Source of the DNA: an uncultured Oscillospiraceae bacterium
GTDB taxonomy: Bacteria; Bacillota_A; Clostridia; Oscillospirales; Acutalibacteraceae
DNA: 10,682 nucleotides
Assembly: GCA_900554165.1 (NCBI GenBank)
Contig: USGR01000018.1
Coordinates: 1 to 10,682, forward strand
Reading direction: 5' to 3'
Positions 1 to 6,943 of the stretch are shown one piece after another (within the stretch, counting starts at the first letter, position 1; each line of letters starts with the position of its first letter). The notes below the pieces were generated by a model that worked only from the letters and a program-made list of their open reading frames with translations, was not told the origin of the DNA and made no database searches. Position numbers and translations under genes: made by a program.

Positions 1-942
1 TTCTCCGGCTGCAAAGGTGTTCTGCAGAGTAATTCCGAGATTTGCAAGCGCAACCGTCGGGCCAAACGAGCTCATAAGCGCAATTACAGGGATTATAACG
101 CCTATAAAATCCACAGCGTTATTCTGATACAGCACGGCTGCGGTAAAAAGCATTATCGCATCGAAAAGCAATATAACTGTATTCGTTATAGCTGTGCTCT
201 TTCCGGACTTTCTCTTCATAATCTCCTCATTAGCCGAGAGGCTGTCCGTTTTCTCATTCATTTCAGAAAGACGCTTTTCTCCGGCGTCATACTGCATTAT
301 TTCCTGAAGGCCGCGCAAGCTGTCCAGCACAAAACCGCTTAGCTCACCCGACTCCGAGCGCAGCCTGACGCCGTCTTCTCCGCTTATTTTAGATGTGAGC
401 ACAGGAATTAGTATCCCAACAACAATGTAAGCTATACTGGCTAGCAGCGCCAATATCCAGTGAAAACTGCCGATAAATATACACATAAACAGCGAAAATA
501 AAAAGGCAATGGCCGCCGGCGATATTGTATGGGCATAAAACACTTCCAGCAGCTCAATGTCCGACGTTATAACGGAGATAAGATTTCCCTTGTCTTTGCT
601 TTCCAATTTTGCCGGACAAAGCTTTCTCAATGCTCTAAATACCTTATCGCGTATAATTGCCAAAAGCTTAAAGGCTATAAAATGATTGCAGGCCTGCTCA
701 GTATATCTTAAAATTCCGCGCAGAAGTGCAAACAGCCCCATAAGCGTGAAAAGCACGGCCAGTGAACCGAAGACGGTAAAACCAAGCAGTTTGGCTAAAG
801 CATAACCGCCCATAACAGTTATAAAAGCGGCGCAAAGGTGTCCTACAAGTCCCATAAGAATAGCCAAAATCATATAACCAGTAAGAGGCTTTACTAACTT
901 TATGAGCCTTAGCATTAATTTTGTATTGCTCTTTTTTTTCAT
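1..942 (-). CDS. CydC-like ABC half-transporter, N-terminal membrane domain (partial)
   Basis: This is the second subunit of a heterodimeric exporter-fold ABC transporter. The frame is open for 314 codons from the ATG at 942 to the window edge, so only the transmembrane domain is present and the nucleotide-binding domain lies beyond position 1. The start MKKKSNTK leads into hydrophobic helices, then an RGILRYTEQ / CNHFIAFKLL segment and a DKGNLISVITSDIELLEVFYAH segment, the pattern of the CydC side of CydDC pairs. The ATG overlaps the stop of the upstream CydD-like gene as ATGA (942..939), with GAGGTGC upstream as ribosome binding site, which implies translational coupling and 1:1 subunits. 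Family knowledge: E. coli CydDC was long viewed as a thiol exporter and has more recently been described as a heme transporter serving cytochrome bd. Inference: in this operon the substrate is probably heme or a heme-linked compound. A siderophore importer of the YbtPQ/IrtAB kind is the main alternative. Confidence 0.85.
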   Translation of the reverse strand, partial: MKKKSNTKLMLRLIKLVKPLTGYMILAILMGLVGHLCAAFITVMGGYALAKLLGFTVFGSLAVLFTLMGLFALLRGILRYTEQACNHFIAFKLLAIIRDKVFRALRKLCPAKLESKDKGNLISVITSDIELLEVFYAHTISPAAIAFLFSLFMCIFIGSFHWILALLASIAYIVVGILIPVLTSKISGEDGVRLRSESGELSGFVLDSLRGLQEIMQYDAGEKRLSEMNEKTDSLSANEEIMKRKSGKSTAITNTVILLFDAIMLFTAAVLYQNNAVDFIGVIIPVIALMSSFGPTVALANLGITLQNTFAAGE

Positions 943-2681
943 GCCTGATGCACCTCCTCAGCAAAATTTTCAAGCTGCTGCTGCGCATGCCACAATTTTG
1001 CATATACGCCGTCTTCCAAAATAAGCTTTTCATGCGTGCCGCTTTCAACAACATTTCCTTTGCTTAGTACATATATGCTATCTGCGTTGGCGGTATTTGC
1101 CAGCCTATGCGATATAAGGAGAACGGTTTTGCTTTTTACAAGCTCATTAATTTGCTCCATAATGTCGTTTTCGCTTTCAACATCAATGTTTGAGGTAGCC
1201 TCGTCAAATATATAGACAGGGCTGTCGTGAAGCAATGCGCGTGCAAGCGCCAAACGCTGGCGCTGGCCGCCTGAAAAATTTGAAGTTCCTTCCAGCAGCT
1301 TTGTTTCAAGCCCTTTTTCGCCTTTAAGAAAATCTGACAGCTTGACCTTTTCCAGTACCGACCATAGCTCCTCGTCTGAAGCCTCCGGCTTTGCCATAAG
1401 CATATTATCTCTAACACTGCCCTTAAACAAATAACTGTTATGGCCTACATATGTAACATTTTTCATAAGGCTGCTTTCATCTATATCAACTAAATCAATC
1501 CCGCCAACATCAGCAGAGCCGGTATATCCTCTGTTTCTCCCCATTAAGATAGAAGCGATTGTGGATTTACCGCTGCCGCTTTCTCCGACTATCGCAGTGA
1601 AGCTGTTTTTTGGCAGTTTTATGTTTATGCCATGCAGTATCTCTCTATCAGAATCGTAAGAAAAGTGCAAATCAGAAAGGGCTATGTTTACTTTTTGGGG
1701 AAAGATGTTCTGTTTTTTTACGCCGTTTTCCGGCAAATCAAGCAGCCTAAAAATTTTGTCACTGGCCGCCATTCCGTTCATTGCTATGTGGAAGAAGCTT
1801 CCAAGCTGACGCATTGGTATAAAGAAGTCTGCAGACAGCAAAATTATTATGATGCAGCCAAGCAGCTCAATATTTCCCGCCGAATACCGGGCAACCGCCG
1901 TAATTATGCCAAGAGCCGCACCACCGTATGCCACCAAGTCCATTATGGTTATGGAGTTGAGCTGCATTGTCAGTACTTTCATTGTAATTTTGCGAAATTT
2001 TTCCGCCTCGATATTCATCTCGTCATTTTTATATTCATCTGCCCTGTATATTTTTAAGGTGGTAAGGCCCTGAAGATTTTCAAGAAATGTGTCTCCTAAA
2101 GACGTATACTGATTCCAGTATTTTGACAAAAGTTTTTTAGCCCATGTCTGCACCGCTGCAATGGCCACCGGAATTAACGGCACGCATATAAGCAGTACGA
2201 CCGTCGATACCAAATCTATAAAACTCAGCACTATGAATAATGTAACCGGAGCTATCATGCTGTAAAAAAATTGTGGCAGATATGCGCCAAAATATATTTC
2301 GAGCTGGTCTACTCCCTCTACCGATACCTGCACCACTTCAGACGTTTTAACTTTTTCTTTATATGATGGTCCAAGTTTTAAAAGCTTTTTATATATTCTT
2401 TCCCTAAGCATCTTCTTTACCGTCTTTGAGGAAAGATAACTCATCCGCGATACTCCTCTTGTGCAAAAAAATCTAACGATCAGTGCAGCGAGCAATACTG
2501 CCGCGGAAATCAGTGTAAGGCGAATAGTTATCTTTCTAAAATAGATGCTTTGTATATAATTTGCTATTATATACATGGTTAAAATATTTGCGATAAGTGA
2601 ACACCATTGTAAAACAACATTGCCGGCAATATACTTTTTGCTGCTCTTTACTGTGTTTATAAGCCTTTTATTAATCATCAT
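939..2681 (-). CDS. CydD-like ABC half-transporter (membrane domain fused to ATPase), 580 aa
   Basis: A complete type-IV (exporter-fold) half-transporter. Residues 1-320 are the membrane domain, including a GVDQLEIYFGAYLPQ segment and an MRQLGSFFHIAMNGMAASDK segment typical of the CydD side. The ATPase domain has Walker A GESGSGKS at 366-373 (K372), signature SGGQ at 470-473, Walker B VYIFDE ending D493-E494, D-loop D500 and H-loop H525, so it looks catalytically intact. The start at 2681 (MMINKR) has a GGAG about 11 bases upstream; a second ATG follows directly, so the exact start could shift by one codon. It overlaps the stop of the small membrane protein gene by 11 bp and its own TGA overlaps the next ATG. 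It should form a heterodimer with the following CydC-like protein in the cytoplasmic membrane. Subfamily assignment is from motif memory; substrate is inferred from the heme operon context only. Confidence 0.9.
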   Translation of the reverse strand: MMINKRLINTVKSSKKYIAGNVVLQWCSLIANILTMYIIANYIQSIYFRKITIRLTLISAAVLLAALIVRFFCTRGVSRMSYLSSKTVKKMLRERIYKKLLKLGPSYKEKVKTSEVVQVSVEGVDQLEIYFGAYLPQFFYSMIAPVTLFIVLSFIDLVSTVVLLICVPLIPVAIAAVQTWAKKLLSKYWNQYTSLGDTFLENLQGLTTLKIYRADEYKNDEMNIEAEKFRKITMKVLTMQLNSITIMDLVAYGGAALGIITAVARYSAGNIELLGCIIIILLSADFFIPMRQLGSFFHIAMNGMAASDKIFRLLDLPENGVKKQNIFPQKVNIALSDLHFSYDSDREILHGINIKLPKNSFTAIVGESGSGKSTIASILMGRNRGYTGSADVGGIDLVDIDESSLMKNVTYVGHNSYLFKGSVRDNMLMAKPEASDEELWSVLEKVKLSDFLKGEKGLETKLLEGTSNFSGGQRQRLALARALLHDSPVYIFDEATSNIDVESENDIMEQINELVKSKTVLLISHRLANTANADSIYVLSKGNVVESGTHEKLILEDGVYAKLWHAQQQLENFAEEVHQA

Positions 2682-2805
2682 CCGCTGTTTTTGTCTCCAT
2701 ATATTTCTTTTTTAGTGTAAATTTTATTTTTGTACATATTACAACTACTGAAGCTGTAAAAGCGGCCGAAGCAAATCCATATCCTATTGATTCTATTATT
2801 CTCAT
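2671..2805 (-). CDS. Small single-pass membrane protein, 44 aa
   Basis: A short open frame not recognised as any named family. It starts at the ATG at 2805 and ends at TAA (2671-2673), giving 44 residues. It begins MRIIESIGYGFASAAF, has one hydrophobic segment at about residues 7-24 (Gly/Ala/Val/Ile), then a basic stretch (KIKFTLKKKY, 26-35) and an acidic end (ADDD). This predicts one membrane helix with a positively charged cytoplasmic tail. A good ribosome binding site, GGGAGAAG, lies about 7 bases before the ATG. It fills the gap between the DtxR-family gene (29 bp upstream) and the CydD-like gene, whose start it overlaps by 11 bp, which favours a real, coupled gene. Inference: an accessory subunit of the ABC pair or of the permease, by analogy with small helical subunits such as CydX; no sequence similarity to CydX is claimed. 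Confidence 0.6.
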   Translation of the reverse strand: MRIIESIGYGFASAAFTASVVVICTKIKFTLKKKYMETKTADDD

Positions 2806-2834
2806 ATGTATACTTCTCCCTTTCATGCAGCAAA

Positions 2835-3206
2835 TTATATCTTGCTCTTTTCTGCAAAATTCTTGATAGCCTCATAACTTTTTTGGCTGACTGCATGCTC
2901 CAGCTTACAGGCATCCTCTGCCGCTGTCTGCTTATCTACGCCTAAATTTATTAGAAGTCTGCGAAAGGTCTGATATCTCTCACAGGTCGCCTGTGCAATA
3001 GCGCTGCCCTCTTTAGTCAAATGAATTTCATGTGTGTCATCGGTGTAAAGATACCCCTCCTCTTCAAGCCCTTTAATGGCGAGAGACACTGTGGGTCTCG
3101 ACACGTTAAGCTCTTCAGCTACGTCTATGCCGCGTGCCGAGCCGTTTTGGCTGCGCAGTAGATATATGGTTTTCAGATAATCTTCTACAGTTCTTTTTTG
3201 TTTCAT
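2835..3206 (-). CDS. DtxR/MntR-family transcriptional regulator, 123 aa
   Basis: A two-domain metalloregulator without the C-terminal SH3-like domain, somewhat shorter than MntR (about 142 aa). Residues 1-66 form the winged helix: VEDYLKTIY at 7-15, recognition-helix region VSRPTVSLAIKGLEEEGYL at 35-53, then LTKEG at 63-67. Residues 70-120 form the dimerisation and metal-binding helices. ACKLEHAVS at 99-107 keeps Cys100, Glu103 and His104, equivalent to DtxR Cys102, Glu105 and His106. However, the conserved His in the usual ERH motif (DtxR His79, MntR His77) is Tyr78 here, and the position matching MntR Glu11 is Lys12, so metal sensing may be altered. The start at 3206 follows AGAAGGAGG by about 11 bases. 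It sits 24 bp after the ATPase gene, inside the operon. Likely role: iron- or manganese-responsive control of this heme operon, possibly autoregulatory; targets are not shown. Confidence 0.88.
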   Translation of the reverse strand: MKQKRTVEDYLKTIYLLRSQNGSARGIDVAEELNVSRPTVSLAIKGLEEEGYLYTDDTHEIHLTKEGSAIAQATCERYQTFRRLLINLGVDKQTAAEDACKLEHAVSQKSYEAIKNFAEKSKI

Positions 3207-3230
3207 TTTGACTGCAGCCTCCTTCTAAAT

Positions 3231-4007
3231 TTATACCGGCAGTATAAACGGTTTTCCGTTTACAGCGGAAATACTAAGATTGACGTCATAAACCGACTGT
3301 ATAAGATCACTTGTAATAATGCTTTGTGGCAGGCCATGATCTATTATTTTACCGTCCTTCATGGCAACGATTTCATCACTGTAATACAGCGATTGATTTA
3401 TATCGTGCAGCACCATTATTATTGTAAGGCCGTATTCTCTGTTAAGACGCCTTATAAGTTTAAGTATCTGTAATTGATACCTTATATCGAGGTAAGTTGT
3501 CGGTTCGTCTAAAAACAGCACCTTCGTGTCCTGAGCCAAGGCCATTGCTATCCATACTCTCTGCTTTTGTCCGCCGGATAGTTCTGAAACGGCTTTGTCT
3601 TTGTATTTTAAGGTATTCGTTATTTCCATTGCCCACTTAACTTTCTCTTCATCTTCCTTGACATCCGGTGAAAGGCCCATGGTATGATAAGGGGTTCTCC
3701 CGTAGGATATAAGCCTTTCTACCGTAATATCGGCCGGGGCCGTATTATACTGGTGCACAATAGCGACCCGCTTTGCATAATCCTTGAGTCTTAAGTCGGC
3801 TATATTTTTGTCATTAAGGAATACTTCTCCTTTATCCGGCCTTAGATTTTTTGTCATTAAATTAAACAAAGTCGTCTTTCCGCACCCATTGGCCCCAATC
3901 AGAGTTGTAATCGTCCCCTCATGAATCTGCAAATCAAGGCCGTTTAGCACCTGCTGTTTGCCATATGCAAAGGATAACCCCTTTACTGTAAAAACATTAT
4001 GCGCCAT
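3231..4007 (-). CDS. FecE/FhuC-type heme/iron ABC transporter ATP-binding protein, 258 aa
   Basis: The cytoplasmic ATPase that powers the FecCD-type permease encoded just upstream. Motifs are complete: Walker A GANGCGKT at 38-45 (K44), Q-loop Q86, signature LSGGQ at 143-147, Walker B VLFLDE at 163-168, D-loop D174 and H-loop H201 (LHDINQS). The length is normal for the family. The C-terminal half keeps the iron/heme/cobalamin-family layout (DEPTTYLDIRYQL, then VLHDINQSLYYSDEIVAMKDGKI in shorter blocks). The start at 4007 overlaps the end of the permease gene by 11 bp and has GAGGAGG about 13 bases upstream within that gene, so the two are translationally coupled. By position it corresponds to SiaC/HtsC of the streptococcal heme operon. 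Substrate is assigned by context, since the ATPase alone does not reveal it. Confidence 0.95.
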   Translation of the reverse strand: MAHNVFTVKGLSFAYGKQQVLNGLDLQIHEGTITTLIGANGCGKTTLFNLMTKNLRPDKGEVFLNDKNIADLRLKDYAKRVAIVHQYNTAPADITVERLISYGRTPYHTMGLSPDVKEDEEKVKWAMEITNTLKYKDKAVSELSGGQKQRVWIAMALAQDTKVLFLDEPTTYLDIRYQLQILKLIRRLNREYGLTIIMVLHDINQSLYYSDEIVAMKDGKIIDHGLPQSIITSDLIQSVYDVNLSISAVNGKPFILPV

Positions 4008-4989
4008 AGCTTTTTCTCGACCTCCTCAGCAGTATAATAAAGAACGGCCCGCCTACCACAGACATAATAATTGACGCGCTTATCTCATACGGTGCTGCGA
4101 TTGTCCGACCAACCGTATCGGCAAGCAGTAGTGTAAAGGCTCCAAGTACAATTGAATAAGGAATGAGTACCTTATGATTGCTGCCTGCCAAAAGTCTCGC
4201 TATATGCGGGACAATAAGCCCCAAAAAGCTTATTGGGCCTATTATTGCAGTGGATATGCCTGCAAGTAGTACAGCAATAATAGAAATTATTATTCTGCTG
4301 CGGGTTACGTTTACGCCTAAAGAACGCGCGGTTTTATCCTCTAATGACAGTAAGTTACACTGACCTGTTACAAAGAACGAGGCAACTAACCCTATTGCGG
4401 CATATATCAGAAGCGTGGTAAAGTCATCCCAGGTTTTCATTGTTATGTTGGCGTTTACTATGCTTGCAACACCGGAATAATTGCTGCCTGTACCAGAATT
4501 AAACGCGCTCATTATCCCTGTAAACATGGCATTTACCGCCACACCTACTAAAATAATTCTAAGTGGAGACAGCCCGCCTTTCCACGAGAGGCTGTATACA
4601 AGAAGAAAGGCTACCATTCCTCCTAAAAACGCAAAAAGAGGAGTAAAAAAATATAAAGACGGAACAAATGCGGTAATCAGCACCGCTGCTAAAGACGCGC
4701 CGGAGCTTATGCCGATAATTCCCGGATCTGCGAGCGGATTTTTCATTACCGCCTGCAGCAATACGCCGGAAACGGCCGTTGCCGCTCCCCCTATCATTGC
4801 TATAAATATACGCGGAAACCGCAAATCATAAATAGTCGCCACATTTTCGTTGTATTCTACAAATAGTCCTTTAAACAATTCCAGCGGCGTCACCTTTAAG
4901 CTTCCTGTGTTTACTGCGAACAGAAATAGAATAATAAGCGCTGCCGCCGTAACTGCAAAGGAAATTATCTTTTTTCTTCTGCTTACCAC
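3997..4989 (-). CDS. FecCD-family heme/iron ABC transporter permease, 330 aa
   Basis: The membrane channel of the heme importer, of the BtuC/FecCD/IsdF type, with about ten predicted transmembrane helices. Family landmarks include NPLADPGIIGISSGA at 84-98, the LSLEDKTARSLGV segment at 214-226, the ATPase-coupling region GPISFLGLIVPHIARLL at 251-267, DTVGRT at 291-296 and GGPFFIILLRR at 313-323. One permease gene is present, so the transporter is expected to use a homodimer. The start is GTG at 4989, chosen because GGAGG sits exactly 7 bases upstream and no in-frame ATG precedes the family N terminus. The gene follows the lipoprotein gene after a 127-bp gap and overlaps the ATPase gene by 11 bp. 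It is positionally equivalent to IsdF or SiaB/HtsB. Confidence 0.94.
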   Translation of the reverse strand: MVSRRKKIISFAVTAAALIILFLFAVNTGSLKVTPLELFKGLFVEYNENVATIYDLRFPRIFIAMIGGAATAVSGVLLQAVMKNPLADPGIIGISSGASLAAVLITAFVPSLYFFTPLFAFLGGMVAFLLVYSLSWKGGLSPLRIILVGVAVNAMFTGIMSAFNSGTGSNYSGVASIVNANITMKTWDDFTTLLIYAAIGLVASFFVTGQCNLLSLEDKTARSLGVNVTRSRIIISIIAVLLAGISTAIIGPISFLGLIVPHIARLLAGSNHKVLIPYSIVLGAFTLLLADTVGRTIAAPYEISASIIMSVVGGPFFIILLRRSRKSYGA

Positions 4990-5116
4990 AAGCAGTCCTC
5001 CTTAACTGCCGGAGTATTTTAGTCCGGCTATGTCAGCCTGAATAAAAGCTTTTTGCTGCCGGCGGCTGTTTTGTTTAGATTTGTAAGCCGGCGGAAACCA
5101 TTTTAAGAAAGTCAAG
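4990..5116 (-). other. 127-bp operon-internal gap with hairpins next to the permease start
   Basis: This is by far the longest gap in the operon after the first gene. An inverted repeat GCCGGA / TCCGGC with a 9-base loop lies at 5008-5028, only a few bases upstream of the AAGGAGG of the GTG-start permease gene. Further upstream (5056-5094) two GCCGGC palindromes could pair with each other across a loop of about 24 bases. No convincing promoter or U-tract terminator was found. A plausible role is mRNA processing or damping of permease expression relative to the surface proteins, but this is inference. Confidence 0.35.
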
Positions 5117-6010
5117 TCATTCCTCACCATAAAGCATAGGCTGCAGTTCTTCCAAAGCCTCAGGATAATTAAATTTTGCGCTCATACCGAATTTATCATA
5201 AGACAAATCGTATACCCTACCCTCTTTGACTGCACGGAAGTGTTTCCATATGTCGTTTGTGGCAAATTCTTCATTAAACATTTCAACCACGTCATCAGGC
5301 AGAGCGTGCGCCGCACGGAGTATGATATCAGGGTCTTTTGTCTGCATATCTTCAGTATTTGCGTTAAGAAATTCCTGGTCAGTGCCCTCATATACGTTTA
5401 TTCCGCCGGCAAGGCGCACAAGGCTTCCGACATAGCTGTTTTCCGTAGCCACTATATATGACCCCGGCAATCCCATAAGTACAAGTACTCTCGGTGCTTC
5501 CTTGCCCTTGTTCTTATCTCGATATTCCTCCATGAAAGCTTCATACTCGTCTATCAATATCCTTGCCTGTTCTTTACGGTCAAATTTCTCGCCAAGGCCT
5601 TCAATAGATGCGTACATGCCTTCTACACTCTTAAGATTTAAAAATATAGAATTTACCCCTATCGATGCATATTTAGGCTGCAAATCGCTCTGAAGAGTGC
5701 TGGGTGACAAAACGTAATCCGGGTTAAGTGATTTAAGTATTTCCAAATCCGGCGACATGGCTGTGCCAATCTGTTTTACATCATTGTACCGCTCAGGTAT
5801 TACGCTGAGCGTAGACGAACATACGCCAACCAAGTCAAGCTCTAAACGGTCGCATATATCGGCCGTTGCAGGCGACGTAGCAATTATTCTCACATTATTG
5901 CCGGAGGCAATGCCGCCGCTGGTTTGCTCAGGATGCTGGTTAACACAGCCAGAAGCTACGCATAAAAGCGACAAGGCAGCAATAGCAGATATAAATTTTT
6001 TCAGTCTCAT
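5117..6010 (-). CDS. isdE: IsdE/SiaA-type heme-binding lipoprotein, 297 aa
   Basis: The membrane-tethered substrate-binding protein of the heme importer. It has a lipoprotein signal peptide with lipobox ASGC and lipidated Cys22, then a bilobed FecB/TroA-fold domain. The match to Staphylococcus aureus IsdE is close across the whole protein: MSPDLEILKSLNPDYVLS, LKSVEGM, LMGLPGSYIVATENSY, DPDIILRAAH and NDIWKHF. IsdE binds heme through a Met and a His (Met78 and His229); the equivalents here are Met85 in GTAMSPD and His235 in RAAHALP, so both axial ligands are kept. The start at 6010 has AAGGAGG 7 bases upstream; that site overlaps the stop of the upstream shp gene, leaving a 12-bp gap. It should receive heme from the Shp-like protein and deliver it to the FecCD permease. 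SiaA/HtsA is the streptococcal functional counterpart. Confidence 0.95.
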   Translation of the reverse strand: MRLKKFISAIAALSLLCVASGCVNQHPEQTSGGIASGNNVRIIATSPATADICDRLELDLVGVCSSTLSVIPERYNDVKQIGTAMSPDLEILKSLNPDYVLSPSTLQSDLQPKYASIGVNSIFLNLKSVEGMYASIEGLGEKFDRKEQARILIDEYEAFMEEYRDKNKGKEAPRVLVLMGLPGSYIVATENSYVGSLVRLAGGINVYEGTDQEFLNANTEDMQTKDPDIILRAAHALPDDVVEMFNEEFATNDIWKHFRAVKEGRVYDLSYDKFGMSAKFNYPEALEELQPMLYGEE

Positions 6011-6022
6011 TATCCCGCCTCC

Positions 6023-6940
6023 TTACTTGCTCTTTTTCTTAAAGAAGCAGAAATACCATACAAGACCTCCGGCAATAAGCAGTAGAATTGCTCCGCCAAT
6101 TATACAGCCGGCTATCAGAGCAGTATTATCCGCAGTTTCTCCGTTTACAGAGGTCTCGCTTATCAGGCTGCCGGTATTGTCGAACTCCTGCAGACCCGTT
6201 ATTGTACTTGAAGAAAATCCGGAGGATGTATCGGCTGACGTTGATGATGCGCTGTCTGAGGAGGAATCAGCTGCAGAAAAGTCTGCTGTTGAAGATACAG
6301 GAGCAACGTCTGTCGGCTGAGCAGGTTCAGAAGCTTTCGAGCTGCTTGTGCTCTGGGCAGAAGGCGGCTCCTGAGATGCCGGAGTCTGTGCCTGCGACTG
6401 TACTGTTATACTTGTTACAAAGTCTCCTGAGCCAGCCTGCAAATCAGACACAGTTATATAGAATATAACCTCCCTGCCCATAGGGATAACGTACATGTTG
6501 CAGCGAATAACTGCGTTTTCGCTGGGGACCTGCATACGGTAGTCGGTTGTATCCTCTCCAAGATTTTCCTGCATAATTGAAACTGTCGCAGGAGTAAACG
6601 TACCGTTTCTCTCGCCATCAACCTGAAACTGATGATCCTTCGTATATTGGGAAAGCTTTAAACGTACGGTAATATATGTATTTCCATTTTCGTCGACCTC
6701 GACAAGGGCTTGTTTAAAAGTAGCACTATCTGTCATAGATTGGCCCAATACAGCAGAACCTTCTCCGCCGGAATCTTCAATTTTTCCGGTTCCTGGGTGT
6801 CTGTAATGCGGGGTCGCCGTTGCTGTATATATTCCGTTAGATGCGGCTAACACTTGTACAGAAGCAATGCCCGCCACAAGGGCGAGCATTGCTGCCATAC
6901 TGCACAGTGCCCGATAAAGCTTTGATGCAGTATTAATCAT
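6023..6940 (-). CDS. shp: Shp-like cell-surface heme-binding protein, 305 aa
   Basis: A heme relay protein of the Shp family, whose domain is a distant NEAT relative. A signal peptide covers residues 1-32. The heme domain spans about 36-170 and contains YRHPGTGKIEDSGGE at 46-60, GQSM at 66-69 and PMGREVIFYI at 153-162. Streptococcus pyogenes Shp ligates heme with two methionines, Met66 and Met153; the equivalent residues here are Met69 and Met154. A Ser/Ala/Pro/Thr-rich stalk (about 176-255) leads to a single membrane helix at about 274-299 and a KKKSK cytoplasmic tail. As in Shp, there is no sortase motif, so it is anchored through the membrane. The start at 6940 has GAGGAG 8 bases upstream and lies 3 bp after the receptor stop. 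In the known pathway Shp takes heme from Shr and passes it to the lipoprotein, which fits the gene order. Confidence 0.93.
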   Translation of the reverse strand: MINTASKLYRALCSMAAMLALVAGIASVQVLAASNGIYTATATPHYRHPGTGKIEDSGGEGSAVLGQSMTDSATFKQALVEVDENGNTYITVRLKLSQYTKDHQFQVDGERNGTFTPATVSIMQENLGEDTTDYRMQVPSENAVIRCNMYVIPMGREVIFYITVSDLQAGSGDFVTSITVQSQAQTPASQEPPSAQSTSSSKASEPAQPTDVAPVSSTADFSAADSSSDSASSTSADTSSGFSSSTITGLQEFDNTGSLISETSVNGETADNTALIAGCIIGGAILLLIAGGLVWYFCFFKKKSK

Positions 6941-6943
6941 ATA

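Noticed and set aside
1632..2057. Plus-strand open frame of 141 codons
   Set aside because: It lies wholly inside the CydD-like gene on the other strand, has no ribosome binding site and no domain pattern; it is a shadow frame.
2678..2914. 78-codon minus-strand frame overlapping the DtxR-family gene end
   Set aside because: It runs out of frame through the 3' end of the regulator gene and out of frame with the better-supported 44-residue gene; no ribosome binding site at its start.
5757..6320. Plus-strand open frame of 187 codons
   Set aside because: It spans antisense across isdE and shp, including their junction, and its composition mirrors the Ser-rich stalk of Shp; no independent support.
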